Assembly (NCBI GenBank): GCA_025351675.1 | Contig: JANXVK010000569.1 | Span: 1 to 7,275, forward strand | DNA: 7,275 bases | Direction of reading: 5' to 3' | From: Rhizobacter sp. | GTDB taxonomy: Bacteria > Pseudomonadota > Gammaproteobacteria > Burkholderiales > Burkholderiaceae_C | Notes under the pieces: model-generated | The model's input: the letters and a program-made list of their open reading frames with translations, nothing else | Databases searched by the model: none | Told to the model about the DNA's origin: nothing | Position numbers and translations under genes: made by a program | Part shown: in pieces, positions 1-5,349 of the stretch | Position numbering within the stretch: the first letter of the stretch is position 1 | Layout: each line of letters opens with the position of its first letter

Positions 1-117
1 CGTCAGGATGATCTGGCCGCCGCGCGCCTCGACGTCGAAATACTCGGCCGCTCCGACCGACGCGGTGATGCTCTTGGGCAGCGTGAGCTGGTTCTTGGAG
101 GTCATCTTGGCGAGCAT
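1..117 (-). CDS. AbrB/MazE-type (SpoVT-AbrB) antitoxin-like protein, partial
   Basis: The minus strand is open from an ATG at 117 to the window edge (39 codons), so the C-terminal part is missing. The protein starts MLAKMTSKNQLTLPKSI and continues with an EYFDVEARGGQIILT-like stretch. This is the swapped-hairpin beta-strand pattern of SpoVT/AbrB DNA-binding domains (MxKxTxKNQxTLPK...FxVExxxGxIxLxP). In this family such proteins are usually autorepressing antitoxins of type II toxin-antitoxin pairs, often with a PIN or MazF-like toxin encoded next to them. A partner here would lie outside the window. A purine-rich GGAAAG lies about 6 nt upstream of the ATG and supports this start, although the internal Met5 is also possible. 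The domain call is fairly firm; the antitoxin role is inferred. Confidence 0.72.
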   Translation of the reverse strand, partial: MLAKMTSKNQLTLPKSITASVGAAEYFDVEARGGQIILT

Positions 118-490
118 GATCGTCTTTCCGACAGAGTAAGGAATCCTTGCTTTGCTACTTCATGCTGAGACCGGGTCCTTGCCCGCCCCACCCGCACCGA
201 AGCCGGCGCCGCGAAACTGCTCGCCTGCCCGTCCGACATCAGCGCCTTCAACGCCGGCCACTTCCGCGTCCGGAACGGCCCCGCGGGAATCAGCGACGGG
301 TGCGATCGCATCCGCCACATGAACCCCCAGCGCTTCGCCACCTTCAGCCCCGCATCGGCGATCGCGGAGACACGAATGGACTTGGCCATGCGCCTTGTCT
401 TGTATGGCAATGTGCGACATGCCCATGCCGTCGTCGCGCGCTCGATCTGAGCAAACTGCGCGACGACGGCTCGCCGCGTATCATTGGCGG
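118..490. other. Region without a confident gene; probable coding remnant
   Basis: No recognisable gene lies here. Two overlapping frames have coding-like G/C-rich third positions because they share the same third-base register. One is plus-strand frame 1, open about 169-450 but with no start codon until an internal ATG near 319. The other is a minus-strand frame, about 410-149, beginning MAKSIRVSAIADAGLKVAKR. That beginning is reminiscent of small antitoxin N-termini, but the frame runs on through the upstream region of the AbrB-like gene. I recognise neither product. The plus frame lacks a start at its head, and neither frame has a clear ribosome site, so decayed or truncated sequence is likelier than an intact gene. 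The promoter of the metal cluster that begins at 491 should also lie here, but I cannot place it. Confidence 0.4.
138..148. promoter_or_regulatory. Short palindrome upstream of the AbrB-like gene
   Basis: AAGGA-A-TCCTT is a perfect 5-bp inverted repeat around one base, 21 bp upstream of the antitoxin-like start. AbrB/MazE proteins commonly bind short palindromes in their own promoter, so this could be an autoregulatory operator. An 11-bp palindrome can also occur by chance and I see no convincing -35/-10 pair beside it. Confidence 0.25.
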
Positions 491-847
491 GTGACTCGCC
501 TGTTCATCATGTTCATGATCGTTCTGCTCCCGCTGCGAGGCTGGGCTGGAGACTTCATGAGCGTTCAGATGGCGACCAGCGGCGCGGCGTCCCGCATTGC
601 CAGCACCATTCCACCGGGCTGCCCGATGCACGCCCAGCGGAGTGCGACCAACCCTGACGCCAATGCCACGCAGGCGCCCGCGGGAATGGAAAACTGCACT
701 TCCTGCGGGTTGTGCGTCCCGCTGGCGGAGCTGGCCGATACCAAGCTCGACATCATCACTTTTGCGACCGATGCCACGCCGCTGCCGGGTGGCGTTGACT
801 TCGTGAGCGCCGCGCCGGCGCCGACGCTCAAGCCGCCCATTTTCTGA
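491..847 (+). CDS. Small secreted Cys-rich protein of unknown function, first gene of metal cluster
   Basis: The product is 118 aa from a GTG at 491. This start gives a clean signal peptide (MTRLFIMFMIVLLPLRGWAG, cleavage near residue 20), whereas the longer frame from ATG 395 would put about 32 charged, non-conserved-looking residues ahead of it. The mature part contains CPMH (Cys44) and a tight cysteine cluster, C69-x2-C72-x2-C75, followed by a hydrophobic stretch and a Pro-rich tail ending KPPIF. I recognise the overall pattern (LLPLRGWAGD, CxxCxxC, KPPI end) from uncharacterised proteins near copper genes in Burkholderiales, but no function is established to my knowledge. The Cys/Met/His content and the four downstream metal-handling genes suggest periplasmic soft-metal binding or sensing; that is inference. 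No strong Shine-Dalgarno sequence precedes the GTG, so ATG 395 or 419 remain alternatives. Confidence 0.65.
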   Translation: MTRLFIMFMIVLLPLRGWAGDFMSVQMATSGAASRIASTIPPGCPMHAQRSATNPDANATQAPAGMENCTSCGLCVPLAELADTKLDIITFATDATPLPGGVDFVSAAPAPTLKPPIF

Positions 848-868
848 TCTCCAAGCCCAAGTTGCGCC

Positions 869-882
869 CGCAGTTTTCTGCG
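869..882. repeat. Small hairpin between the first and second metal-cluster genes
   Basis: CGCAG-TTTT-CTGCG is a perfect 5-bp stem with a four-base loop in the 79-bp gap after the Cys-rich gene. There is no T-run after it, so it is not a clear intrinsic terminator. It could be an attenuating or mRNA-stabilising hairpin, or chance. Confidence 0.25.
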
Positions 883-926
883 CTGACATGACCCGTGGTT
901 CGCTCCGAGCCACTGCTGGAGATCAA

Positions 927-1208
927 ATGAACGAGCTCATGCTGGCCGCCGCGCTGGCCTGCACCCCGCCCGCCTGGGCGGATACCGAATGGGTGCGCGG
1001 CGAGGTCGTGAAACTCGATCCGGAACGGAGCCGCATCACCCTGACGCACGCGCCGATCAAGATCGTGAAGATGGCCGCCATGACCATGGCCTTCAAGGTG
1101 AAGGACGCCGCCGTGCTGGCGCCGTTGAAGGTCGGCGACAAGGTGCGCTTCGAGGTGCTGGAACAAGACAGCGAATTGATCGTGCAACGGATCGAGGCGC
1201 AGCGATGA
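927..1208 (+). CDS. CusF-like periplasmic copper/silver-binding protein
   Basis: The product is 93 aa. ATG 927 is chosen over the in-frame ATG 888 because GGAG lies 6 nt upstream and a short signal peptide follows (MNELMLAAALACTPPAWA, cleavage before D19). The mature 75 residues form the small OB-fold-like barrel of CusF: a GEVVKLD strand, an ITLTH strand, then MAAMTMAFKV, then a VGDKVRFEV strand. CusF passes periplasmic Cu(I)/Ag(I) to the CusCBA efflux pump. Its ligands, His36, Met47 and Met49 with the capping Trp44, map by spacing to His41, Met52, Met54 and Met49 here. The two Met and the His ligands are therefore kept, while the Trp that shields the metal is replaced by Met. The stop overlaps the next start (ATGA), implying translational coupling. 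Family assignment is strong; the metal is inferred and no RND pump is in view. Confidence 0.88.
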   Translation: MNELMLAAALACTPPAWADTEWVRGEVVKLDPERSRITLTHAPIKIVKMAAMTMAFKVKDAAVLAPLKVGDKVRFEVLEQDSELIVQRIEAQR

Positions 1209-1843
1209 GGCGCCTCGTGACCTCACTGGCCGTTGCCTTGAGCACCGGCGTGGCCAGCGCGGCGCCGATGGGCTTCAAGGGCAGCGCGATGGGCATGGCG
1301 GACGCCAGCCCGAACTGGCGCGAAGCCTGGGTCAACTACGCGCTGACGCCACGCGACGCGATTGGCGCGGGTGGCCTGTACATGCGTTCCGACGACGAGA
1401 CCAGGACGCGCACGCTCGTGGAGGTCAACTACACGCGGCTTCTGAAGCGGTGGAATCTTGCCGACGCGCAAGCCAACGTGTGGTTCTTCGCCGGCGCGGG
1501 TGCCATCCGCGGCAACGACTTCCAAGGGTCGAAGCTTGCGTTGGCGCCTGGCGTGCAGGTGGACTACGAGACGACCCGTGTGTACCTCGCCGCCACCGCG
1601 CGTCTGTACCGCGCGAAGAATCTGAACCACGACTTCGCATCGGTTCGTGCCGCGTTCTCGTTCTACGAAGTCGACTACGACGAGATCCAGCCCTGGCTGG
1701 TGCTCGAAGCCCGCCGCATGCGGGGCCTGTCGGACAAGACCGAGATCACGCCCATGCTTCGCCTGATTCACAACCGCTACTTCGTCGAGCTGGGGGTCAA
1801 CAACGCCAGACAGGCTCGCGCGAACTTGATGTACATCTTCTGA
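1205..1843 (+). CDS. Small outer-membrane beta-barrel protein, metal cluster
   Basis: The product is 212 aa, starting at an ATG that overlaps the preceding stop by 4 nt. Residues 1-20 are a signal peptide (MRRLVTSLAVALSTGVASAA). The mature N-terminus is Met-rich (PMGFKGSAMGMAD; Met22, 29, 31). The remainder alternates polar and hydrophobic/aromatic residues in about ten amphipathic beta-strands split by short charged turns, and the protein ends in Phe (MYIF), the classic outer-membrane insertion signal. No known enzymatic motif is seen. Its place between a CusF-like chaperone and an HMA protein suggests an outer-membrane channel or binding protein for the same metal, but this is inference. 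I recognise it only as an uncharacterised family that travels with such genes. A weaker alternative is a periplasmic beta-rich protein. Confidence 0.7.
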   Translation: MRRLVTSLAVALSTGVASAAPMGFKGSAMGMADASPNWREAWVNYALTPRDAIGAGGLYMRSDDETRTRTLVEVNYTRLLKRWNLADAQANVWFFAGAGAIRGNDFQGSKLALAPGVQVDYETTRVYLAATARLYRAKNLNHDFASVRAAFSFYEVDYDEIQPWLVLEARRMRGLSDKTEITPMLRLIHNRYFVELGVNNARQARANLMYIF

Positions 1844-1854
1844 AAGGAACATCG

Positions 1855-2190
1855 ATGAAACACCATTCCCAACTGCTGATTGCCGCGGTTCTCGCCGGCG
1901 CCGCCGCCTCCTCGTTTGCCGCCACGAGCGTCAAGGCGACCGTCAACGGCATGGTCTGCGCCTTCTGCGCGCAAGGCATTGAAAAGCGCCTGTCCAAATT
2001 GCCCGCCACCAAGGCGATCTACGTCGACCTGAAGCAAAAGGTGGTGGTCGTCGAGGCCAGGGACGGTCAAACCCTGGACGCCAAGACCATCACCGCCGAA
2101 ATCACCGACGCCGGCTACGACGTGACGAAGCTCGAGACGGTCGAACAGTCGGTGGCCGAGATCAAGGCCGGCATGAAGGCGAAAAGGTGA
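1855..2190 (+). CDS. Secreted heavy-metal-associated (HMA) domain protein, MerP-like
   Basis: The product is 111 aa. AAAGGAA (1843-1849) sits 5 nt before the ATG. A signal peptide spans about residues 1-23 (KHHSQLLIAAVLAGAAASSFA). The HMA ferredoxin-like fold follows: a first strand VKATVNGMVC, the binding loop G-M-V-C35-A-F-C38, helix IEKRLSKL, strands AIYVDLKQKVVVVEA, helix TITAEITDAGYDV. HMA proteins bind one Cu(I), Hg(II), Cd or Zn ion between the two cysteines and hand it to a membrane partner. The signal peptide makes this a periplasmic, MerP-style carrier rather than a cytosolic CopZ. A Lys-rich tail of about 20 residues follows the domain. The Phe in the CxFC loop differs from the common CxxC of MerP and CopZ. 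Its stop overlaps the start of a MerT-like gene (GTGA), which strengthens a carrier-plus-transporter pairing. The metal cannot be told from sequence. Confidence 0.88.
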   Translation: MKHHSQLLIAAVLAGAAASSFAATSVKATVNGMVCAFCAQGIEKRLSKLPATKAIYVDLKQKVVVVEARDGQTLDAKTITAEITDAGYDVTKLETVEQSVAEIKAGMKAKR

Positions 2191-2594
2191 GCGCCGACGG
2201 CATCGTCGAATCACGCACGAGCCTGTGGACCTCGGTGCTGAGTCTGTTCGCCAGCTCCGGCACCCTCGTCTGTTGCGCGCTGCCGGCGCTGCTGGTGGCG
2301 CTCGGCGCGGGTGCCGCGCTCTCGTCGCTGGTGTCGGTCTTCCCGCAGGTCGTCTGGCTCAGCGAGCACAAGGAGGGACTCTTCGTGGTCGCTGGCCTGG
2401 CGATCGCCGCGAGCGGCGTCCTGCAATGGCGCAACCGGACCGCCCCATGCCCGACCGACCCGGCGCTGCGCCAGGCATGCCTCACGACGCGCAAGACCTC
2501 GTTGCGCGTGTATGCGTTCAGCGTCATCGTTTATGGGGTGGGCGGATGGTTCGCGTTCGCCCAGCCGTGGCTTGCCGGGTTCCCGGGGAGCTGA
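2187..2594 (+). CDS. MerT-like inner-membrane metal transport protein
   Basis: The product is 135 aa from a GTG that overlaps the HMA stop (GTGA), so its translation is probably coupled. Hydrophobic segments lie near residues 15-37, 40-57, 64-81 and 106-128. The first contains an adjacent pair, Cys29-Cys30, followed by ALPALLVALG. A second pair, Cys88 and Cys98, sits in the loop after the third segment. MerT has the same plan: vicinal cysteines in helix 1 that accept Hg(II) from MerP, and a cysteine pair in the cytoplasmic loop after helix 2. Overall similarity is modest and this protein seems to have an extra helix, so it may be a MerT/MerC-related family for another soft metal. Neither merA nor merR is nearby, which argues against a standard mercury operon. 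The gene ends 9 nt before the convergent regulator's stop. Confidence 0.72.
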   Translation: MSADGIVESRTSLWTSVLSLFASSGTLVCCALPALLVALGAGAALSSLVSVFPQVVWLSEHKEGLFVVAGLAIAASGVLQWRNRTAPCPTDPALRQACLTTRKTSLRVYAFSVIVYGVGGWFAFAQPWLAGFPGS

Positions 2595-2603
2595 TGTTCG
2601 AGC

Positions 2604-3320
2604 TCAGCGCGACAGGTTGCCCGCCTTGGCGGCGGACACGGTTGCGGCGCCGCCATAAGCCCGCAGGCCGGCCAGATCGAGCACCGTCGCGCCGCCGAAC
2701 TCGACCCGCAGCAGGCCGGCGCGTTCGAGCTCGTGCAACGCTTCGTTGGTGCGCTGCCGCGACACGCCCGAGAGCAGGCCGATCTCCTCCTGGCTCAACT
2801 GCACGAAGTCGCCAACGCGCGGGTACAGGTCGGGGTGGAACAAGCTCGCGAGGCAGCGCCCAACGCGCGCGCTCGGGCCGAGCAGCCGGTCGTACTCGAC
2901 CAGGCCGATGAACAGGCTCAGGCGTACGTTCAGGTGCGACAGCAGGAAGTGGTTGAACGCCAGGTTCGTCGTCACGAGCCGTTCGAAGGTGTGGCGCGGC
3001 ACGCAGGCCAGGCGTGAATCGCGCGCGGCCACGCCGTCGTAGCGCCACGGGCCGGGTTTGAGCATCGACCCCTCGCCGGCCCAGCCGCCGGCGGTCACGC
3101 CGGTGAACGTCGCCTGCCGGCCGTCGGCCTGCGTCACCGACATCTTGATCAGCCCGTCGATGACGCCGACCCAGTGCTCGGCGGGGTCGCCGCAGCGCAT
3201 CGCATGGCCGCCGAGCGGCACCAGTCGCTCGTGCGATTCACGCACGACGGCGTCGATTTCGTCCTCGCTCAACGCGGCGGCCCACAGACTTTCGCGCAGC
3301 ATGTTCTGAAGCGTTTGCAT
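2604..3320 (-). CDS. Crp/Fnr-family transcriptional regulator
   Basis: The product is 238 aa. ATG 3320 is chosen because GAGGAGA lies 5 nt upstream; the frame stays open much further upstream, but that extension is unsupported. An N-terminal cyclic-nucleotide-binding-like beta-roll (about residues 20-115, including GLIKMSV and AGGWAGEGSML) is followed by a dimerisation helix (about 115-145) and a C-terminal winged helix-turn-helix. In the latter, LSQEEIGLLSGVSRQRTNEAL (about 175-195) is the recognition region. The only cysteines are 43, 106 and 156, so the FNR-type oxygen-sensing iron-sulfur cluster is absent. The cAMP-binding signature of the Crp phosphate cassette is not evident either. The signal is therefore unknown. 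It converges with the metal operon and is divergent to the iron-sulfur gene remnant, sharing the 3321-3455 upstream region with it. It may regulate itself or that locus. Confidence 0.9.
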   Translation of the reverse strand: MQTLQNMLRESLWAAALSEDEIDAVVRESHERLVPLGGHAMRCGDPAEHWVGVIDGLIKMSVTQADGRQATFTGVTAGGWAGEGSMLKPGPWRYDGVAARDSRLACVPRHTFERLVTTNLAFNHFLLSHLNVRLSLFIGLVEYDRLLGPSARVGRCLASLFHPDLYPRVGDFVQLSQEEIGLLSGVSRQRTNEALHELERAGLLRVEFGGATVLDLAGLRAYGGAATVSAAKAGNLSR

Positions 3321-3381
3321 TCTTGTCTCCTCGCGGCGCATCGTTGTTCGTGGTGCCGGATGTTTTTTTTCAGCGAGTTGG

Positions 3382-3398
3382 ATCGCCTGCGAGGCGAT
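3382..3398. promoter_or_regulatory. Perfect inverted repeat upstream of the Crp/Fnr gene
   Basis: ATCGCCT-GCG-AGGCGAT has perfect 7-bp arms around a 3-bp centre, 61 bp upstream of the regulator start and 57 bp before the iron-sulfur remnant. The position between divergent genes and the two-fold symmetry suit an operator for a dimeric regulator, possibly the neighbouring one. It does not match the classical FNR (TTGAT-N4-ATCAA) or CRP (TGTGA-N6-TCACA) half-sites. It could also form a short RNA hairpin. A run of eight Ts lies at 3363-3370 beside it, on the side away from where a plus-strand terminator would need it. Confidence 0.4.
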
Positions 3399-3455
3399 AC
3401 GTCTTTCGGTGATTGCGGATGCACCGGGAAAACGCACGTCAGAGATGTCGTCGCA

Positions 3456-3809
3456 ATGACAACCTTCGGCGGCCTGAATGTCTGCAAGGCATGCACCTGC
3501 CTGGTCAACGGCAAGGCGGTGCAGACCTGCGTCAGCAAGGTTTCGTCGGTGCGCGGGAAGAAGGTCACGACGATCGAGGGCCTGGCCAACGGCGACACGC
3601 TGGACCCGGTGCAGCAGGCGTGGCTCGACATCGACGTGCCGCAGTGCGGCTTTTGCCAGCCGGGGCAGATCATGGCCGCGGTCGATCTGCTCAGCCGCAC
3701 GAAGAGCCCGACCGACGCCGACATCGACGCGATCGAGAACATGTGTCGCTGCGGCACCTACGGCCGCATCCGACAGGCGATCAAGGCCGCGGCGACGATG
3801 ATGCCGTAA
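3456..3809 (+). pseudogene. [2Fe-2S] small subunit of a molybdenum hydroxylase (IorA-like), 5'-damaged
   Basis: From ATG 3456 the frame encodes 117 aa clearly belonging to the small iron-sulfur subunit of isoquinoline 1-oxidoreductase/aldehyde oxidoreductase-type enzymes. These pass electrons from a molybdopterin subunit to a cytochrome. The C-terminal all-helical cluster is intact: CGFCQPG (Cys64, Cys67) and MCRCGTY (Cys97, Cys99). The N-terminal ferredoxin-like domain is not. About 35 residues are missing, and the usual FGCGxxxCGxC loop reads FGGLNVCKAC (Cys10, Cys13, then Cys25), lacking the first cluster cysteine and one residue. The frame is open further upstream (to 3174), but 3321-3455 does not encode the expected beta-grasp N-terminus and the rest is antisense to the regulator. 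No ribosome site precedes 3456. The expected large subunit does not follow. I read it as a decayed fragment; a short functional protein is unlikely. Confidence 0.7.
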
Positions 3810-3816
3810 CCGCGAC

Positions 3817-4341
3817 GTGGCGATCCCGTACCGCGCGCCGGCGTCCCGGCCGTGGCGGCGCGCGGCGCTGGTCACGGCAGCGCTGGTGTTGGGTGTCGGG
3901 CTGGCGTGGCTGCTTCGCCCGGGCGCACGGGCACCCGACGCCGCGGTGCCCGCGGTAGTGCACGCGCCTGCGACGGCCGAGGCCACGGTCCCGGCCGCGA
4001 TCGTGGACGCGGGCTGCGACGCGCGCTGCGCCGCAGCCAAGGTGATGGTGCCCGCGACCACCGCGTGCTCGGCTTCGGTCGAGCAGCTCGCGAGCTTCGG
4101 CGTGCGCTCGCTCGATGCGGATGCGGCGACCCCGAGGTTCGACCGCTTTGCCCGGCTGCAGGCCGCGCGCGGCAGCGTGACGCTCGGCGGCGGCCGCGCC
4201 GAATTTCGCAACGCGGCCGGCGCCTGGCTGCCGGTCGACTACGACTGCGACTTCGACCCGGCGACGCCGGCGGTGCTCGAAGCGCGCGCCCGGCCGCGCG
4301 CTTTTGCGCCCGTTGCCGCAGCCGCATTGACATTCAGGTAA
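3817..4341 (+). CDS. Hypothetical membrane-anchored or secreted protein with four cysteines
   Basis: The product is 174 aa from a GTG 7 nt after the previous stop; there is no obvious ribosome site. An Arg-rich N-terminus (SRPWRR) precedes one hydrophobic segment (about 17-33, AALVTAALVLGVGLAWLL), an uncleaved anchor or signal peptide. An Ala/Pro/Val-rich linker (about 34-63) leads to a compact domain with Cys67, Cys71, Cys84 and Cys144. The even number suggests two disulfides in the periplasm. The C-terminal part (GGGRAEFRNAAGAW, then VDYDCDFDP and VLEARARP) resembles a motif I have seen in uncharacterised secreted proteobacterial proteins, but I cannot name the family. The domain shows no CxxCH haem motif, molybdopterin site or other enzyme motif. 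It fills the slot where the large molybdopterin subunit is expected between the iron-sulfur subunit and the cytochrome. Confidence 0.6.
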   Translation: MAIPYRAPASRPWRRAALVTAALVLGVGLAWLLRPGARAPDAAVPAVVHAPATAEATVPAAIVDAGCDARCAAAKVMVPATTACSASVEQLASFGVRSLDADAATPRFDRFARLQAARGSVTLGGGRAEFRNAAGAWLPVDYDCDFDPATPAVLEARARPRAFAPVAAAALTFR

Positions 4342-4390
4342 CTCGTTGACACACTCCGCGTCGCCTCAGGGGAGGTGCGGAGGGTCGGCT

Positions 4391-5272
4391 ATGAACAGGT
4401 TTTCAGTCATGGTGTTCGCGGGCGTGCTGGTGGCGTTTGGCGGCGGGGCACGCGCCGAGACGCCGCTCGAACGTGGCACCTACCTGATGCGCAGTGTCGT
4501 GGCCTGCGGCAACTGCCATGCGGTCCGCGGCGACAAGGGGCAGATCCTGGCCGAGAAGGGTTTATCGGGCGGCATGCTGTTCGACGAGGGGCCGTTCAAG
4601 GCCTACGCGTCGAACATCACGCCCGACTCCGAAACCGGCATCGGCAAATGGAGCGACGCGCAACTGGTCAAGGCGATTCGCGAAGGCGTGCGGCCCGACA
4701 AGCGCATCGTCGGTCCGCCGATGCCGGTCGAGTTCTACCGCGACATGTCGGACCGCGATGTCGCGGCCATCGTCGTGTACCTGCGGGCGCAGCCGGCAGT
4801 CAAGAATGAGGTGCCGAAATCGGTTTACAGCCTGCCGCTGCCGCCGAACTACGGACCGCCACTGAAAACCGTCAAAGCGCCGGCCGCGAGCGACGGGGTG
4901 AAGTACGGCGCGTACCTTGCCAACATTGGCCACTGCATGGAGTGCCACACGCCGCGCAGTGCGCGAGGGGTGCTGCAGACCGACCGGCTCGGCGCGGGCG
5001 GCTTCGTCTTCGAGGGTCCGTGGGGCAAGAGCGTCTCGCGCAACCTGACGCCGCACGAATCCGGGCTGAAAGACTGGAGCGATGCGCAGATCATGAAGGC
5101 GGTGCGCGAAGGCGTCGACCGCAACGGGCAGCCGTATCGTCCACCGATGGCTTTCGAGTTCTACAGAAACATCAGCGATACCGACATGGCCGCGATCGTC
5201 GCGTACCTGCGCACGCTGAAACCGCAGTCGGCGGCACCGGCACCGGCGCCGGCGACTGCAGGCAAAAGTTAG
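4391..5272 (+). CDS. Periplasmic diheme cytochrome c (alcohol/aldehyde dehydrogenase cytochrome subunit-like)
   Basis: The product is 293 aa. GGAGG (4379-4383) lies 7 nt before ATG 4391. A signal peptide covers residues 1-22 (VMVFAGVLVAFGGGARA). Two homologous cytochrome c domains follow. The first has haem site C39-GN-C42-H43 and likely axial Met111 in GPPMP. The second has C182-ME-C185-H186 and Met253 in PPMA. Each includes the repeated SNITPD/RNLTPH, WSDAQ, VKAIREGV and (I/V)AYLR elements of the AdhB-type family. The usual membrane-bound alcohol dehydrogenase subunit has three haems (about 400 aa); the two-haem form of this length commonly accompanies IorAB-type molybdenum hydroxylases, receiving their electrons. 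The gene looks intact, with a short Ala/Pro-rich tail, although its presumed oxidoreductase partner is broken or absent here. It could serve another dehydrogenase. Confidence 0.9.
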   Translation: MNRFSVMVFAGVLVAFGGGARAETPLERGTYLMRSVVACGNCHAVRGDKGQILAEKGLSGGMLFDEGPFKAYASNITPDSETGIGKWSDAQLVKAIREGVRPDKRIVGPPMPVEFYRDMSDRDVAAIVVYLRAQPAVKNEVPKSVYSLPLPPNYGPPLKTVKAPAASDGVKYGAYLANIGHCMECHTPRSARGVLQTDRLGAGGFVFEGPWGKSVSRNLTPHESGLKDWSDAQIMKAVREGVDRNGQPYRPPMAFEFYRNISDTDMAAIVAYLRTLKPQSAAPAPAPATAGKS

Positions 5273-5314
5273 GGCGACGACCGCACTTCGGGCCGACGCC
5301 GGCTCGGCGCTGCC

Positions 5315-5330
5315 GCCCGCTGTCGCGGGC
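5315..5330. repeat. GC-rich hairpin between cytochrome and receiver genes
   Basis: GCCCGC-TGTC-GCGGGC has perfect 6-bp arms and a four-base loop in the 77-bp gap. It is stable, but there is no following T-run, so it could be a processing or pausing hairpin rather than a canonical terminator. Confidence 0.3.
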
Positions 5331-5349
5331 CGGCGCTGGCGGAGTCGCG

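Noticed and set aside
395..490. ATG 395 as the start of the Cys-rich protein
   Set aside because: It would place about 32 charged residues before an otherwise ideal signal peptide; GTG 491 is preferred though not proven.
1223..1852. Long minus-strand frame opposite the barrel gene
   Set aside because: Antisense shadow; the plus strand has signal peptide, coupling and terminal Phe.
1855..2594. Standard mercury resistance operon (merTP)
   Set aside because: Gene order is reversed (HMA then membrane protein), similarity is modest, and merR and merA are absent from the window.
2589..2608. Possible bidirectional terminator between the convergent genes
   Set aside because: Only GAGCT/AGCTC 5-bp arms with an 8-nt loop and no T-runs; too weak.
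2604..3320. True oxygen-sensing FNR
   Set aside because: The N-terminal cysteine cluster required for the 4Fe-4S centre is absent.
3321..4211. N-terminal extension of the Crp/Fnr frame to 535 aa
   Set aside because: The extension runs antisense through the iron-sulfur and hypothetical genes, is low-complexity, and the ATG at 3320 has a strong ribosome site.
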